From Gammaproteobacteria bacterium (lineage in GTDB: Bacteria > Pseudomonadota > Gammaproteobacteria > Eutrophobiales > Eutrophobiaceae): DNA of 64,000 nt. The stretch is taken from contig JAURNW010000009.1 of assembly GCA_030829985.1 (NCBI GenBank), positions 1 through 64,000 of the forward strand. Reading direction: 5' to 3'. Below the pieces are notes generated by a model, which was not told the DNA's origin, searched no databases, and saw only the letters and a program-made list of their open reading frames with translations. A program made the position numbers and the translations under genes. Shown piece after piece: positions 27,294 through 36,728 of this stretch (within the stretch, counting starts at the first letter, position 1; each line of letters starts with the position of its first letter).

Positions 27294-28845
27294 TTTTATC
27301 TTCTTCGTTGGCGAGATCTTTGAATCTGATTAATTCACTAATACGATAACCTGTGTATCTACCTGCGGTTAGAAAAATTGCTAATATAAATAATAAGAGC
27401 TCAGGAAAATTAAACATAAGATGTTCAAGTTGATTATTAGTCATCACAAAATAGCCTATTATTGCGATAAACAGACTGCCCAGACCTTCTTTTATCGCAC
27501 CAAAGGCCCCGGCTTCTTCCCATGTAATTGATAAACGTTCTATAACCATAGTCAGTATAACTATGGGAAATAATGCTATTGATATACCACGATCAATATC
27601 AAGGTCATTACTCATTAGACTGATAGTTAACATCAATACTATGACCATGACCAGAACGGCACTGAGTCGTGGCACGAGCAGTAGATTCAGTCGTTCGAGA
27701 AAAAAACGAAACGCCAAGCCACTGCCTGTTATAAGGCAGAATAGAATGATGCCCCATAATAATTCTGTTTCTCTAAATGCCAGAGATATTAGGATCGGCA
27801 TAAACGTACCGAAGCAGGGTACTCCCACGACCGTACGCATCAGGACGACGACAAGCGCGCCGAGAGGAATCATTAGTAATATCTGGTATACATGTTGGGA
27901 CGCAAGCGCCAGCTTATATAAGGACCAGCTATTTAGAAATGATTGTTTTGTCTTTGCACGTTCTTGCGATATGTCAGCTTCCGAATAAGGACGTTGTGAT
28001 AAAGTAAAACGAAGGTGTTCGTTTCTCCCGCCCTCAACATTTAACATTGGTTCGTCGCTGATACTCCAACGCATGAAGTTAGAGGGGTAACCTTTATTAC
28101 CCGAAAGCGGATCAAAGCCTTCCCATGTTTGTCCATTATGTACTTCAAGCCAGGAAATCAGTTTTGCATCTTTGACTCCATCATCCAGGCTGATTCCATT
28201 AACCATGCGTGATGAAATTCGTGCCCCTTCCAAAACATACATGATGCGTTTAACCCATTGCTCTGTTCCGGGAACAGCTCCTTTTTGTATAACAAAAATA
28301 TTTTTGTTCGGTGATGGATCATTAAGTTGTACCAGCAATTGACTGACAAAAGTAAATATATCCGCTGATTCGCTACGCACTTTCCCCAATGTATCTTCTA
28401 TTGCAGAAGCCAATGGTTCTTCATACTCGGGTTTTACTGGAGCAACCGGGATCTTATATTTAATAGTATCGCTCTTAGAGACAGAATCCTCGGGAACGAC
28501 TTCTATTCGATAATAAAGACGTTGTTTTCCCTTTGCATTTCGAATCGACCATTCAGCTCGACGGTCTTTTTGCTTGCTGGTAACATTCAGGCCATAGTTA
28601 CGGGAAACAAAAAACTCATCCAGCTTTAAAAAATTTCCAAGGTTGTCTGGAATATCAAGGTTGACAGTAGACGAGCGACCCAAACCATCAAATTCAACAC
28701 GTGCTTCAACGGCCCAGATTGAAGAGGTTTGATTTGGAACTAGCGGGAGTCCTAAAGTTTTGACCTTTGCATACATTAAGCCCAGGCTGGTTAAGGCGAG
28801 CAATAGACAAAATATTTTAACATTTAACTCACGCATCACTGACAT
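27265..28845 (-). CDS. Inactive transglutaminase fused to seven transmembrane helices
   Basis: A membrane protein of 526 residues. A hydrophobic N-terminal anchor (about residues 9-26) is followed by a periplasmic region that ends in a transglutaminase-like fold (about 165-280: VSRMVNGISLDD and WLEVHNGQTWEGFDPLSG). The catalytic Cys expected before the WVKRIMYVLEGARISS region is absent, so this domain is probably a binding module. The C-terminal 200 residues hold about seven helices (from ILLMIPLGALVVVLM on) and a basic tail. It likely presents or moves a substrate across the membrane for the neighbouring ligase and hydrolases; that role is inferred. Confidence 0.85.
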   Translation of the reverse strand: MSVMRELNVKIFCLLLALTSLGLMYAKVKTLGLPLVPNQTSSIWAVEARVEFDGLGRSSTVNLDIPDNLGNFLKLDEFFVSRNYGLNVTSKQKDRRAEWSIRNAKGKQRLYYRIEVVPEDSVSKSDTIKYKIPVAPVKPEYEEPLASAIEDTLGKVRSESADIFTFVSQLLVQLNDPSPNKNIFVIQKGAVPGTEQWVKRIMYVLEGARISSRMVNGISLDDGVKDAKLISWLEVHNGQTWEGFDPLSGNKGYPSNFMRWSISDEPMLNVEGGRNEHLRFTLSQRPYSEADISQERAKTKQSFLNSWSLYKLALASQHVYQILLMIPLGALVVVLMRTVVGVPCFGTFMPILISLAFRETELLWGIILFCLITGSGLAFRFFLERLNLLLVPRLSAVLVMVIVLMLTISLMSNDLDIDRGISIALFPIVILTMVIERLSITWEEAGAFGAIKEGLGSLFIAIIGYFVMTNNQLEHLMFNFPELLLFILAIFLTAGRYTGYRISELIRFKDLANEEDKNAKTNTKTS

Positions 28846-28887
28846 GGTTTCCGGCTAGTGTGTATGGCCGTAAATTATAAGGGAGGA

Positions 28888-29430
28888 CTACTTTTTATGT
28901 AAGCAGGATTTATTTGCAGTAAAGGTTTTGCCAGGATCTATAAGCACATTATCTTTTAATGTCCTGCGACCTAACAGTAGCGGGTAATGAAAGTTTGATC
29001 GGTCTGTCAGTGTAACGGGAGTTTTATAATTTTTCCCATTGAGACAAAATTCCATCTCGATTACATAACGTATCATGCTATCCCCAACATGTTCTTTGAT
29101 TTTCGTTTCTCTAATAACAGGTCTTTCAACGACAATCTTTTTTTCAGACTGATTGTTCTTTTTATTGATTGGTTGGGTCAAAGTAAACCTTACCCATAGC
29201 TCATCATCCATATGATATTCCTCAATCTGGGTTGCATGGATGGAACTAGTGAGGGCGCCCGAATCCAGTTTTGCTCTTACTTTAATACCCCACGGTTTAA
29301 TTAAAGCAGACTCTAACCAGCCTAATACTTCAGGTTCGGCATTTACATAGGGATGAAATAAAACTGATAACAACAGTACGGCATTCGAAAGGATTTTTAT
29401 GATCATGTTCTGAGTATAATTTAGCTGCAT
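28888..29430 (-). CDS. Retropepsin-like aspartic protease (RimB/RloA type, 'ATP-dependent zinc protease')
   Basis: A secreted or membrane-anchored protein of 180 residues. It has a signal peptide (hydrophobic residues about 10-30, ending VNA) and a retropepsin fold with the active-site LDSGALTSSIHA (Asp-Ser-Gly) and a second conserved block PLLLGRRTLKDNVLIDP. The database label 'ATP-dependent zinc protease' is historical; the fold is that of an aspartic protease. An inner ATG at 29406 would give a neater signal peptide. First gene of the four-gene cassette that runs leftward to 25054. Confidence 0.83.
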   Translation of the reverse strand: MQLNYTQNMIIKILSNAVLLLSVLFHPYVNAEPEVLGWLESALIKPWGIKVRAKLDSGALTSSIHATQIEEYHMDDELWVRFTLTQPINKKNNQSEKKIVVERPVIRETKIKEHVGDSMIRYVIEMEFCLNGKNYKTPVTLTDRSNFHYPLLLGRRTLKDNVLIDPGKTFTANKSCLHKK

Positions 29431-29559
29431 AATAGATACAAAAAGTTGATGCGTCTTTCTAAAGATGTTGAATATCAGGTCTTGTATTAATCAGACATAT
29501 GAAAGGTAATTTAATTTCACTTCCAAACTGAATATAAATGTGGCGAAGGTATTTCCCTC

Positions 29560-29967
29560 TTATTGCGAGGGAATCATGCTAATACAATCAACCGGGCAAG
29601 GTGCGATGCAGAGCTGGCAGCCAGTGCAATAGGAATTAATGACGCTATGCATTTGTTTTGGGGCGCCAAGAATGGCATCTACCGGACAGGCAGCAATACA
29701 TTTCACACAACCAATACAATGCTCTTCATGAATGAATGCGATACGTGGTTCATCATATTTATCTGTTTCTTTATATAGTGGTTTGATCGGCAATCCTGTT
29801 GCTGCTGATAATGCCTCTACTGTTTCAATGCCGCCAGGTAAACATCGATTAATATCTGCTTCACTATTGACTATCGCCTCTGCATACGGTTGGCAGCCAT
29901 TAAAACCACAATCACGACATTGCGTTTGCGGTAGCAGTTTATCAATAGACTCAATATCTTTATTCAT
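29560..29967 (-). CDS. rnfB: RnfB-like iron-sulfur protein (soluble, short form)
   Basis: A ferredoxin-type protein of 135 residues. Residues about 10-60 form the RnfB-specific 4Fe-4S domain (LPQTQCRDCGFNGCQPYAEAI). Two classical 4Fe-4S motifs follow: HCIGCVKCIAACPVDAILG and YCTGCQLCIAPCPVDCISM. RnfB/RsxB of E. coli is about 190 residues with an N-terminal membrane helix; this protein lacks that helix, and none of rnfACDGE is nearby. It is therefore either a soluble electron carrier derived from RnfB or a partner of an Rnf complex encoded elsewhere. It follows metG by 44 bases and may be co-transcribed with it. Confidence 0.88.
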   Translation of the reverse strand: MNKDIESIDKLLPQTQCRDCGFNGCQPYAEAIVNSEADINRCLPGGIETVEALSAATGLPIKPLYKETDKYDEPRIAFIHEEHCIGCVKCIAACPVDAILGAPKQMHSVINSYCTGCQLCIAPCPVDCISMIPSQ

Positions 29968-30011
29968 TAATGAATTATGGACAGGTACAGGTTTGATCTG
30001 TCTCGGGAATA

Positions 30012-32048
30012 TTATTTAACCTTCATTCCCGGTTCTGCACCAGAATCGGGGCTTAAAATAAAAAGATCCTTACCTCCAGCGCCGGCGGCGAGTACCATGC
30101 CTTCAGATAAACCAAAGCGCATTTTTCGCGGTGCGAGATTAGCTACCATCACGGTCAGTTTCCCTTCGAGGTCTTCCGGGCTATAGGCTGATTTAATGCC
30201 AGCAAAAACGTTACGAGTCTCACCACCCAAATCCAGTGTCAATTGTAATAGTTTATCGGCACCTTCAACATGTTCTGCTTTGATAATTTTGGCGATGCGA
30301 AGATCAACTTTCATGAAATCATCAATCGTAATCTCATCAGCGATAGGGTTATCAGCTAACGGGCCACGTGCAACAACTTGTTCAGTTGCGTTGGCGGTTA
30401 GATCTTCTTTACTGTCTTCAACCATGGCGTCTATGTGCTCCTTTTCGACTCGCGTCATCAGGGGTTTAAATTTATTTATATCGTGATCAATTAATGCGCT
30501 TCCAGCATCTTGCCATTGTAATGGTGCAATATTAAGAAACGTTTCAGTTCTGGTAGCCAATACCGGTAAGACCGGTTTTAAATATAATATTAATAAGCGA
30601 AAACAATTAATACCCATACTGCAAACGGCCTGTAACTCTTCATCCCGCCCTTCTTCTTTAGCGATAATCCAGGGTTTGTGATCATCAATATATTGATTGG
30701 CCTTATCTGCCAAGGACATGACCTCACGCATTGCTTTCGAGTATTCGCGTGCTTCATAGGCATTTGCAATAGTTTTATTGGCATCAACCATGGATTTCAA
30801 AAGTGTTTGGTCGTGGATATTCTTTGAAAGTTTTCCATCAAAACGCTTACTAATAAAACCCGCGCAACGACTGGCGATATTCACTACTTTGCCCACTAAG
30901 TCTGAATTCACCCGGGCGGTGAAGTCTTCCAGATTAAGATCAATATCATCAACACCCGACCCCAATTTTGCCGCGAAGTAATAACGCAGGTATTCCGGAT
31001 TCAGGTGATTTAGATAAGTACGTGCGGTAATAAACGTGCCGCGAGACTTGGACATCTTTTGCCCATCAACCGTCAGAAAGCCATGCGCGAAGATGGCTGT
31101 TGGTGTTCTAAAACCGCTGCCTTCCAGCATTGCCGGCCAGAATAAAGCATGAAAATAAATAATATCTTTACCAATAAAATGGTACATCTCGGTATCGCTA
31201 CCGGCTTGACACCATTCATCAAAATTTAATTCGGATTTATCACAGAGGTTCTTAAAGCTGGCCAGATAACCCATTGGCGCGTCCAGCCAGACATAAAAAT
31301 ATTTACCGGGTGCATTCGGGATCTCAAAACCAAAGTAGGGCGCATCGCGCGAGATATCCCATTCTTGTAAACCTGCTTCAAACCATTCATCGAGTTTATT
31401 GGTGACCTCGGTTTGCAGATGTCCGGCACGGGTCCACTTGTGCAACATATCTTCAAAATCACCGAGCTTGAAAAAATAATGCTCCGATTCTCTCTCAATA
31501 GGTGTCGCACCCGAAACAGCAGAAACCGGGTTCTTTAAATCAGTCGGGCTATAGGTTGCACCGCAGGATTCGCAACTATCGCCATACTGATCAGCCGTTC
31601 CACATTTGGGACATTCACCACGGATAAAGCGGTCCGGAAGGAACATTTCTTTTTCAGGGTCGTAGAGTTGCTTGATGGTGCGCTTATTAATGTGTCCCTT
31701 ATTATCCAGCGATTCGTAGATGGTATTGGCCAGCCACTGGTTTTCATCAGAGTGAGTACTGTGAAAATTATCAAACGCGACCGAGAATTCCTTGAAATCG
31801 GCCTGATGTTCCTCAGAGATGCGTGCAATCAATGCTTCCGGTGTAATTTCTTCCTTTTGTGCGCGTAGCATAATCGGTGTGCCGTGAGCATCATCGGCAC
31901 AAACGTAATAGCATTCATGCCCCTGCATTTTTTGGAAACGTACCCAGATATCAGTCTGGATATATTCGACTAAATGCCCGATATGGATAGAACCATTGGC
32001 ATAGGGCAGGGCACTGGTAACGAGAATCTTTCTTTGTTGGTCCGACAT
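30012..32048 (-). CDS. metG: Methionyl-tRNA synthetase
   Basis: A class I aminoacyl-tRNA synthetase of about 678 residues that charges tRNA-Met. Signatures are [17 protein letters not shown] (HIGH) and KMSKSRGTF (KMSKS). A zinc-binding knuckle shows [19 protein letters not shown]. The C-terminal tRNA-binding domain (about residues 580-678, [14 protein letters not shown] to the end) makes it the dimeric form. I start at the ATG at 32048 ([19 protein letters not shown]); an in-frame TTG at 32066 would add six residues without support. Divergent from apbC, the usual gammaproteobacterial order. Confidence 0.97.
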   Translation of the reverse strand: MSDQQRKILVTSALPYANGSIHIGHLVEYIQTDIWVRFQKMQGHECYYVCADDAHGTPIMLRAQKEEITPEALIARISEEHQADFKEFSVAFDNFHSTHSDENQWLANTIYESLDNKGHINKRTIKQLYDPEKEMFLPDRFIRGECPKCGTADQYGDSCESCGATYSPTDLKNPVSAVSGATPIERESEHYFFKLGDFEDMLHKWTRAGHLQTEVTNKLDEWFEAGLQEWDISRDAPYFGFEIPNAPGKYFYVWLDAPMGYLASFKNLCDKSELNFDEWCQAGSDTEMYHFIGKDIIYFHALFWPAMLEGSGFRTPTAIFAHGFLTVDGQKMSKSRGTFITARTYLNHLNPEYLRYYFAAKLGSGVDDIDLNLEDFTARVNSDLVGKVVNIASRCAGFISKRFDGKLSKNIHDQTLLKSMVDANKTIANAYEAREYSKAMREVMSLADKANQYIDDHKPWIIAKEEGRDEELQAVCSMGINCFRLLILYLKPVLPVLATRTETFLNIAPLQWQDAGSALIDHDINKFKPLMTRVEKEHIDAMVEDSKEDLTANATEQVVARGPLADNPIADEITIDDFMKVDLRIAKIIKAEHVEGADKLLQLTLDLGGETRNVFAGIKSAYSPEDLEGKLTVMVANLAPRKMRFGLSEGMVLAAGAGGKDLFILSPDSGAEPGMKVK

Positions 32049-32164
32049 TCTATTTATAAGTCTCAAATTGGGGCGCTAAAGTAGCATTATTCAATAGCAG
32101 CGTGAAGTGATGCCGAGAAATATTGTAGAATACGCGTCCAATTCATAGCTTAGGTTGTAATTCA

Positions 32165-33253
32165 ATGTCGGCAGTCAGTCGCGAACAAATAGAAACCATT
32201 CTTTCCGGTGTCAATGATCCTTACAGTAAACAGGATCTTGTTAGTTTAAAGGCAGTAAAGGAAATTATTATAAATGGCAGTAAAGTCGCCGTTGCAATTC
32301 AGCTGGGTTATCCAGCGGAAGGATTTAAACAAGACTTGGTACAAATGATCATTAGCGCACTGGCTGAACAAGGTATCAGCGATGTCACTGTGGAGGTTAC
32401 TAGCAAGATTGTGCCTCATTCAGTTCAGCAAGGTGTCCAATTATTGCCAAATGTTAAAAATACCATTGCTGTGGCTTCGGGTAAGGGTGGGGTAGGTAAA
32501 TCCACAACCTCGATTAATCTGGCGCTGGCGTTACAAGCTGAAGGTGCCAAAGTGGGTATTTTGGATGCCGATATTTATGGGCCGAGCCAGCCGAGAATGC
32601 TGGGTTTAAAAGGTAAGCCGGATACGACTGATGGCAAAACGGTTGAGCCAAAGGTGAGTTACGGGATACAGTCGATGTCGATTGGTTATTTGATCGAAGA
32701 AGATACGCCGATGATCTGGCGCGGTCCTATGGTCACAGGTGCACTGGAACAGTTGTTAAACGATACTAATTGGCAGGATCTCGATTATTTGATTATAGAT
32801 CTGCCTCCCGGTACAGGTGATATTCAGTTGACCTTGTGTCAAAAGATCCCGGTTAGTGGTGCTGTGATCGTGACTACGCCGCAGGACATTGCGTTACTGG
32901 ATGCGAGAAAGGCATTGAAGATGTTTGAAAAAGTGAATGTACCCGTATTGGGAATTATTGAAAATATGAGTACCCATATTTGTAGTCAATGTGGACATGA
33001 AGAACATATCTTTGGCAGTGGAGGTGGAGATCAAATGGCGAAACAATATAATGTTGATTTGCTGGGTTCATTGCCTCTGGATATTCGTATCCGTGAAGGC
33101 GTTGATAATGGTAAGCCAACAGTAGCTATAGAACCTGATTCAGAAATTTCGATGAATTACCGTGAGATTGCCAGGCGTACTGCGGCTAAGTTAGCAATTC
33201 AAGCAAAAGACTATACAAATAAGTTTCCGAAAATCGTCATTGAAAATAACTAA
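32165..33253 (+). CDS. apbC: Iron-sulfur cluster carrier ATPase ApbC/Mrp
   Basis: A P-loop protein of 362 residues that binds and delivers Fe-S clusters. An N-terminal DUF59-like domain (about residues 5-90) precedes the deviant Walker A IAVASGKGGVGKSTTSINLA, DADIYGPSQPRMLG and the Walker B DYLIIDLPPGTGD. The CSQC pair near residue 278 (ICSQCGHEEHIFG) binds the cluster at the dimer interface. It is transcribed with dcd, 10 bases downstream. Confidence 0.95.
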   Translation: MSAVSREQIETILSGVNDPYSKQDLVSLKAVKEIIINGSKVAVAIQLGYPAEGFKQDLVQMIISALAEQGISDVTVEVTSKIVPHSVQQGVQLLPNVKNTIAVASGKGGVGKSTTSINLALALQAEGAKVGILDADIYGPSQPRMLGLKGKPDTTDGKTVEPKVSYGIQSMSIGYLIEEDTPMIWRGPMVTGALEQLLNDTNWQDLDYLIIDLPPGTGDIQLTLCQKIPVSGAVIVTTPQDIALLDARKALKMFEKVNVPVLGIIENMSTHICSQCGHEEHIFGSGGGDQMAKQYNVDLLGSLPLDIRIREGVDNGKPTVAIEPDSEISMNYREIARRTAAKLAIQAKDYTNKFPKIVIENN

Positions 33254-33263
33254 GAGAAAATAG

Positions 33264-33830
33264 ATGAGTGTAAAATCAGACAAATGGATACGCCGTATGG
33301 CGGAAAAACATGGCATGATCGAACCTTTTGAAGCAGGCCAGATAAAAACGAAAGGTTCTGAGCGTTTAATTTCTTATGGCACCTCCAGCTATGGATATGA
33401 TGTGCGTTGCTCCGATGAATTTAAAATCTTTACGAATGTACATTCGGCAACAGTGGATCCGAAAAAATTTGATGAAAAAAGTTTTGTCGATATAAAAGCG
33501 GATAGCTGCATTATTCCGCCTAATTCATTTGCTTTGGCCAGAACGGTTGAGTTTTTTCGTATCCCACGAAATGTATTAACAATTTGTCTGGGTAAATCTA
33601 CCTATGCTCGCTGTGGCATTATTGTGAACGTCACCCCACTAGAGCCGGAATGGGAAGGTCATGTAACGTTGGAATTTTCAAATACGACAACACTACCTGC
33701 TAAAATCTACGCTAATGAAGGTGTGGCGCAAGTTATTTTTATTGAATCGGATGAGGTCTGTGAAACATCGTATAAAGATCGTGCTGGAAAATATCAGGGC
33801 CAAACTGGCGTTACGTTACCAAAGACATAA
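33264..33830 (+). CDS. dcd: dCTP deaminase
   Basis: An enzyme of 188 residues that deaminates dCTP to dUTP, feeding dTMP synthesis. [20 protein letters not shown] at the N-terminus, the catalytic-site [13 protein letters not shown], and the terminal [12 protein letters not shown] are hallmarks. The [26 protein letters not shown] segment includes the catalytic glutamate. Length is typical. It follows apbC in the same operon; a 202-base gap without a recognised gene separates it from cysG. Confidence 0.97.
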   Translation: MSVKSDKWIRRMAEKHGMIEPFEAGQIKTKGSERLISYGTSSYGYDVRCSDEFKIFTNVHSATVDPKKFDEKSFVDIKADSCIIPPNSFALARTVEFFRIPRNVLTICLGKSTYARCGIIVNVTPLEPEWEGHVTLEFSNTTTLPAKIYANEGVAQVIFIESDEVCETSYKDRAGKYQGQTGVTLPKT

Positions 33831-34032
33831 CAATCCTGCGTATTATTGCTTGCATGTTGAAACAAAACCCTCAGCGATTTTTCAAATAGTTATTCTCACT
33901 CGCAGCTAAATCATCACGAAAGTGTCAATACTATTTACACTTTTAAAAACGCATAATATTTTTTTCAAGCCTATTACATATAATACCGGTGATGATAGAA
34001 AATATGTCCAACATTGTTTTTAATTAATATTC

Positions 34033-35433
34033 ATGAGTATGGCGAATTTCCCCATTTTTATAAAACTTAAAAATTGCCCGTGTCTGATTGTGGGTGGGGG
34101 CGATGTCGCCAGCAGGAAAGTACAACAATTGTTGAAAGCAGATGCCAGAATAACGGTAATTGCACTGAAAATTAACAGCACTTTGAAGGGTTTGGTTCGG
34201 AATGGGTTGATTACCCATCTTCAAAAAAGCTATGAGCAAATCGATATAGAGCAGATGGAGCTAGTCATTGCAGCTACAGATGACCGAAAATTAAATAATT
34301 TAATCGCCCAACATGCCCAATCCAGAAAAATTTTAATCAACGTTGTCGATAATCCCGATGCCGGTACGTTTATTATGCCGTCTGTGATTGATCGCAATCC
34401 GGTCATGATAGCGGTGTCCACGGGTGGTGCATCACCTGTTTTGGCAAGATTATTACGTGCGCGATTGGAAACTTTAATTCCGGCAAGTTATGGCAAGTTG
34501 GCAAGACTTATCTCACGCTTCAGAGAGAGAGTTAAGAGGCAGTTTCCGGATATAAGAGAACGGCGGCGCTTTTGGGAGCATATATTACAAGGTCCTGTTG
34601 CTGAGATGTTATACGCGGGTCAGGATCAAAGGGCGATGGACTCGTTGGAAAAACAACTAGCCGAAGAATCTCCTTACGAGGATTCAAGAGGTGAAGTGTA
34701 TCTGGTCGGTGGCGGACCAGGAGATCCCGATCTGTTAACTTTTCGGGCTTTGCGTTTGATGCAACAGTCGGATGTTGTGCTATATGACAGACTGGTTGCT
34801 CCTGCAATTGTTGATCTGGTTCGTAAAGATGCTGAGAGAATTTATGTTGGGAAAGAGCGTGATAAACATGCTCTTCCTCAAAATGAGATAAATCGTTTAC
34901 TGGTTGATCTGGCAAAACAGGGTAAGCGTGTATTACGGTTAAAGGGTGGTGACCCCTTTATATTTGGAAGAGGAGGAGAGGAGATTGATCTGCTTTCTGA
35001 AAATGATATTCCATTTCAGATTGTTCCCGGTATTACTGCGGCAAGTGGTTGTGCATCATATTCCGGTATTCCACTAACCCATCGTGATTTTGCACAGTCA
35101 TGCCTGTTTATTACAGGCCATCTCAAAGATGGGACAATGAATCTGAATTGGCCTGCATTAGTTCAGCCACAACAAACTTTGGCCGTTTATATGGGTACAC
35201 ATGGAATTGAGATATTAAGTCGAGAATTAATTAAACATGGGTTATCGGAAAATATGCCTGCTGCAATCGTGCAACAAGGGACGACAGGTGAACAACGTAC
35301 CTATATAACTACAGTAAAAGATTTGCCCAAGATACCTGAACAATACGAGGTTAAGCCTCCTAGCATGATAATTATTGGTAATGTCGTTTCATTACATGAA
35401 AAACTTGCCTGGTTTGAACCAGATAAGTCTTGA
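34033..35433 (+). CDS. cysG: Siroheme synthase (trifunctional CysG)
   Basis: A fused enzyme of 466 residues that makes siroheme from uroporphyrinogen III. Residues 1-210 form the NAD-dependent precorrin-2 dehydrogenase/ferrochelatase (VGGGDVASRKVQQLL; ATDDRKLNN; NVVDNPDAGTFIMPS). Residues about 218-460 form the SAM uroporphyrinogen III methyltransferase (EVYLVGGGPGDPDLLTFRALRLM; RLKGGDPFIFGRGGEE; PGITAASGCASYSGIPLTHRDFA). Siroheme serves sulfite and nitrite reductases. No ribosome binding site is obvious before the ATG at 34033. Its TGA is directly abutted by the stop codon of the opposing small gene (shared hexamer TGATCA). Confidence 0.96.
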   Translation: MSMANFPIFIKLKNCPCLIVGGGDVASRKVQQLLKADARITVIALKINSTLKGLVRNGLITHLQKSYEQIDIEQMELVIAATDDRKLNNLIAQHAQSRKILINVVDNPDAGTFIMPSVIDRNPVMIAVSTGGASPVLARLLRARLETLIPASYGKLARLISRFRERVKRQFPDIRERRRFWEHILQGPVAEMLYAGQDQRAMDSLEKQLAEESPYEDSRGEVYLVGGGPGDPDLLTFRALRLMQQSDVVLYDRLVAPAIVDLVRKDAERIYVGKERDKHALPQNEINRLLVDLAKQGKRVLRLKGGDPFIFGRGGEEIDLLSENDIPFQIVPGITAASGCASYSGIPLTHRDFAQSCLFITGHLKDGTMNLNWPALVQPQQTLAVYMGTHGIEILSRELIKHGLSENMPAAIVQQGTTGEQRTYITTVKDLPKIPEQYEVKPPSMIIIGNVVSLHEKLAWFEPDKS

Positions 35434-35676
35434 TCAAAAACTGTTTACACCACCTTCGCTTCCTGAATCCATCATTTTATCGGTTTGTACTGCCAGTTCC
35501 AGGGCAAGTTCTATCGCTTTTTTTATAACGGCTGCTTCGTTACTTGCATTCAACTTATCAGAAGCAATTAGTCCGGTTAAAATTTGTGTTGCTGCATTAT
35601 AGATAGTTGGTTCAATAACAAGGTCATTTCTATGAAAAGCAATACGTGTCATTTCTGACATATCTCTGTGTGCCAT
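35434..35676 (-). CDS. Conserved-looking small hypothetical protein
   Basis: An 80-residue protein of unknown function, mainly helical, with a regular central helix (SNEAAVIKKAIELALELAVQTDKMM). The ATG at 35676 follows AACGGAG-type purines, and the frame fills the space between cysG and msrB exactly. No signal peptide or cysteine is present. I do not recognise the family with certainty. It may be the last gene of the CigR-msrB unit, 54 bases downstream of msrB. Confidence 0.6.
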   Translation of the reverse strand: MAHRDMSEMTRIAFHRNDLVIEPTIYNAATQILTGLIASDKLNASNEAAVIKKAIELALELAVQTDKMMDSGSEGGVNSF

Positions 35677-35730
35677 TTTAATGCTCCGTTTAGTTGAGTT
35701 TTATATTTATATAATTTTAGTTGGTGAAGA

Positions 35731-36123
35731 TTATTCTTTCTTTAGTTTCAAAGAAACTGAATTTATGCAGTAGCGGAGTCCTGTAGGTTGTGGACCATCT
35801 TCAAAAACATGACCAAGATGAGCATCACATTCTTTACACATCACTTCGACTCGTTGCATGCCTATGCTGTTATCGATTTCTGTTTTTATGTTTTCTCCCT
35901 TAGGTTCCCAGAAACTGGGCCAGCCAGATCCGGAGTCATATTTTGCTTCAGAGCTAAAAAGTTGGCTACCACAGCAAGTGCAGTAATAAGTTCCTTCCTC
36001 TTTACAGTTGTTGTAAATGCCTGTGAAGGCGCGTTCGGTTCCTTTCTTTCTGCAGATGGCATATTCTTCAGCAGATAATTCTTTTCGCCATTCTTCGTCA
36101 GATTTATGTATGTTTTTGTTCAT
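35731..36123 (-). CDS. msrB: Peptide-methionine (R)-S-oxide reductase MsrB
   Basis: A protein of 130 residues that repairs the R-epimer of methionine sulfoxide. The zinc cysteines are in TYYCTCCG and [25 protein letters not shown] is the substrate-site motif, and the catalytic cysteine lies in [14 protein letters not shown] start at the ATG at 36123 ([12 protein letters not shown]), which stands one base after the stop of the CigR-like gene and has GGAAAC upstream; a longer frame to 36207 would only read through the neighbouring gene. Coupled translation with the upstream gene is likely. Confidence 0.94.
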   Translation of the reverse strand: MNKNIHKSDEEWRKELSAEEYAICRKKGTERAFTGIYNNCKEEGTYYCTCCGSQLFSSEAKYDSGSGWPSFWEPKGENIKTEIDNSIGMQRVEVMCKECDAHLGHVFEDGPQPTGLRYCINSVSLKLKKE

Positions 36124-36124
36124 A

Positions 36125-36582
36125 TCAGTTTCCGGTGACAACGTCTTTAAGTATATCGACGATTCGTCCGGTCGCTTTTTCAACCAATACAACGGCATTA
36201 TTGACAATTGTTCGTTCCAGACCTTCCGCAGGACTTGGTAATTCAGACTCTAGATTGGCAGGTAAATCACGTTTTGCCAAACCGGGAGGTAATGTCCCAT
36301 TTCGCTCCAGTTGTTTTGCAAGTCCGGGAGGGAGCTTTTCTTTTTTAGCTAAACCGGGAGGCAGGCCTTTCTTCTTATCTTTTTTATTAGAACTGATGTC
36401 TTTTTTGTCTGACTTGACCGCTTCTTGCTTAAAGTATTTATCAATGATCTGTTTTTCCAATTCAGTAAAGCCACCTTCTATTGCCTTATCTATAACAGCA
36501 TCTACAACAGTCGCGTCAGCTATAGAAGATGTTGAATATACACCCACAACACTAATTGCGATTAAAAAATGATTCTTTTCAT
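36125..36582 (-). CDS. CigR-like secreted protein with LPPGLAK repeats; frameshift in signal peptide
   Basis: The mature part has a helical N-terminal region, a Lys-rich linker and three copies of LPPGLAK plus one LPANLE variant, followed by a conserved C-terminal [15 protein letters not shown]. This pattern fits the CigR family of small exported regulators. The expected start is the ATG at 36582, with a GGAGAG ribosome binding site 9 bases upstream. From there the frame reads MKRIIF and stops. Adding one T to the six-T run (36564-36569) restores [17 protein letters not shown]...IADA, a clean signal peptide joined to the rest. Otherwise only a GTG at 36547 can start it. This is a sequencing error, ribosome or polymerase slippage, or a true mutation. 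Confidence 0.65.
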
Positions 36583-36675
36583 TGCTTATTACTCTCCAGA
36601 GTTTCGACGTTACTCAGTGTATGCGTATCTTATCTTTATCCTAAATGATGTCACATTATTTCAAATAATACTTGA

Positions 36676-36714
36676 AAGTACTCTTTTTGTTCTCTATTCT
36701 GAGAAAGAGTACTT
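36676..36714. promoter_or_regulatory. Inverted repeat in front of lexA, candidate non-canonical LexA operator
   Basis: An 11-bp perfect inverted repeat, AAGTACTCTTT and AAAGAGTACTT, flanks 17 bases that contain a second one (TTCTC-TATTCT-GAGAA). An extra TACTT-GA-AAGTA palindrome overlaps its left arm. The block ends directly before the AAGGAG ribosome binding site at 36715-36720. The usual enterobacterial SOS box CTG-N10-CAG is not present. As LexA represses its own gene, this is the likely operator, but that is an inference. Confidence 0.55.
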
Positions 36715-36728
36715 AAGGAGAACGTTAG

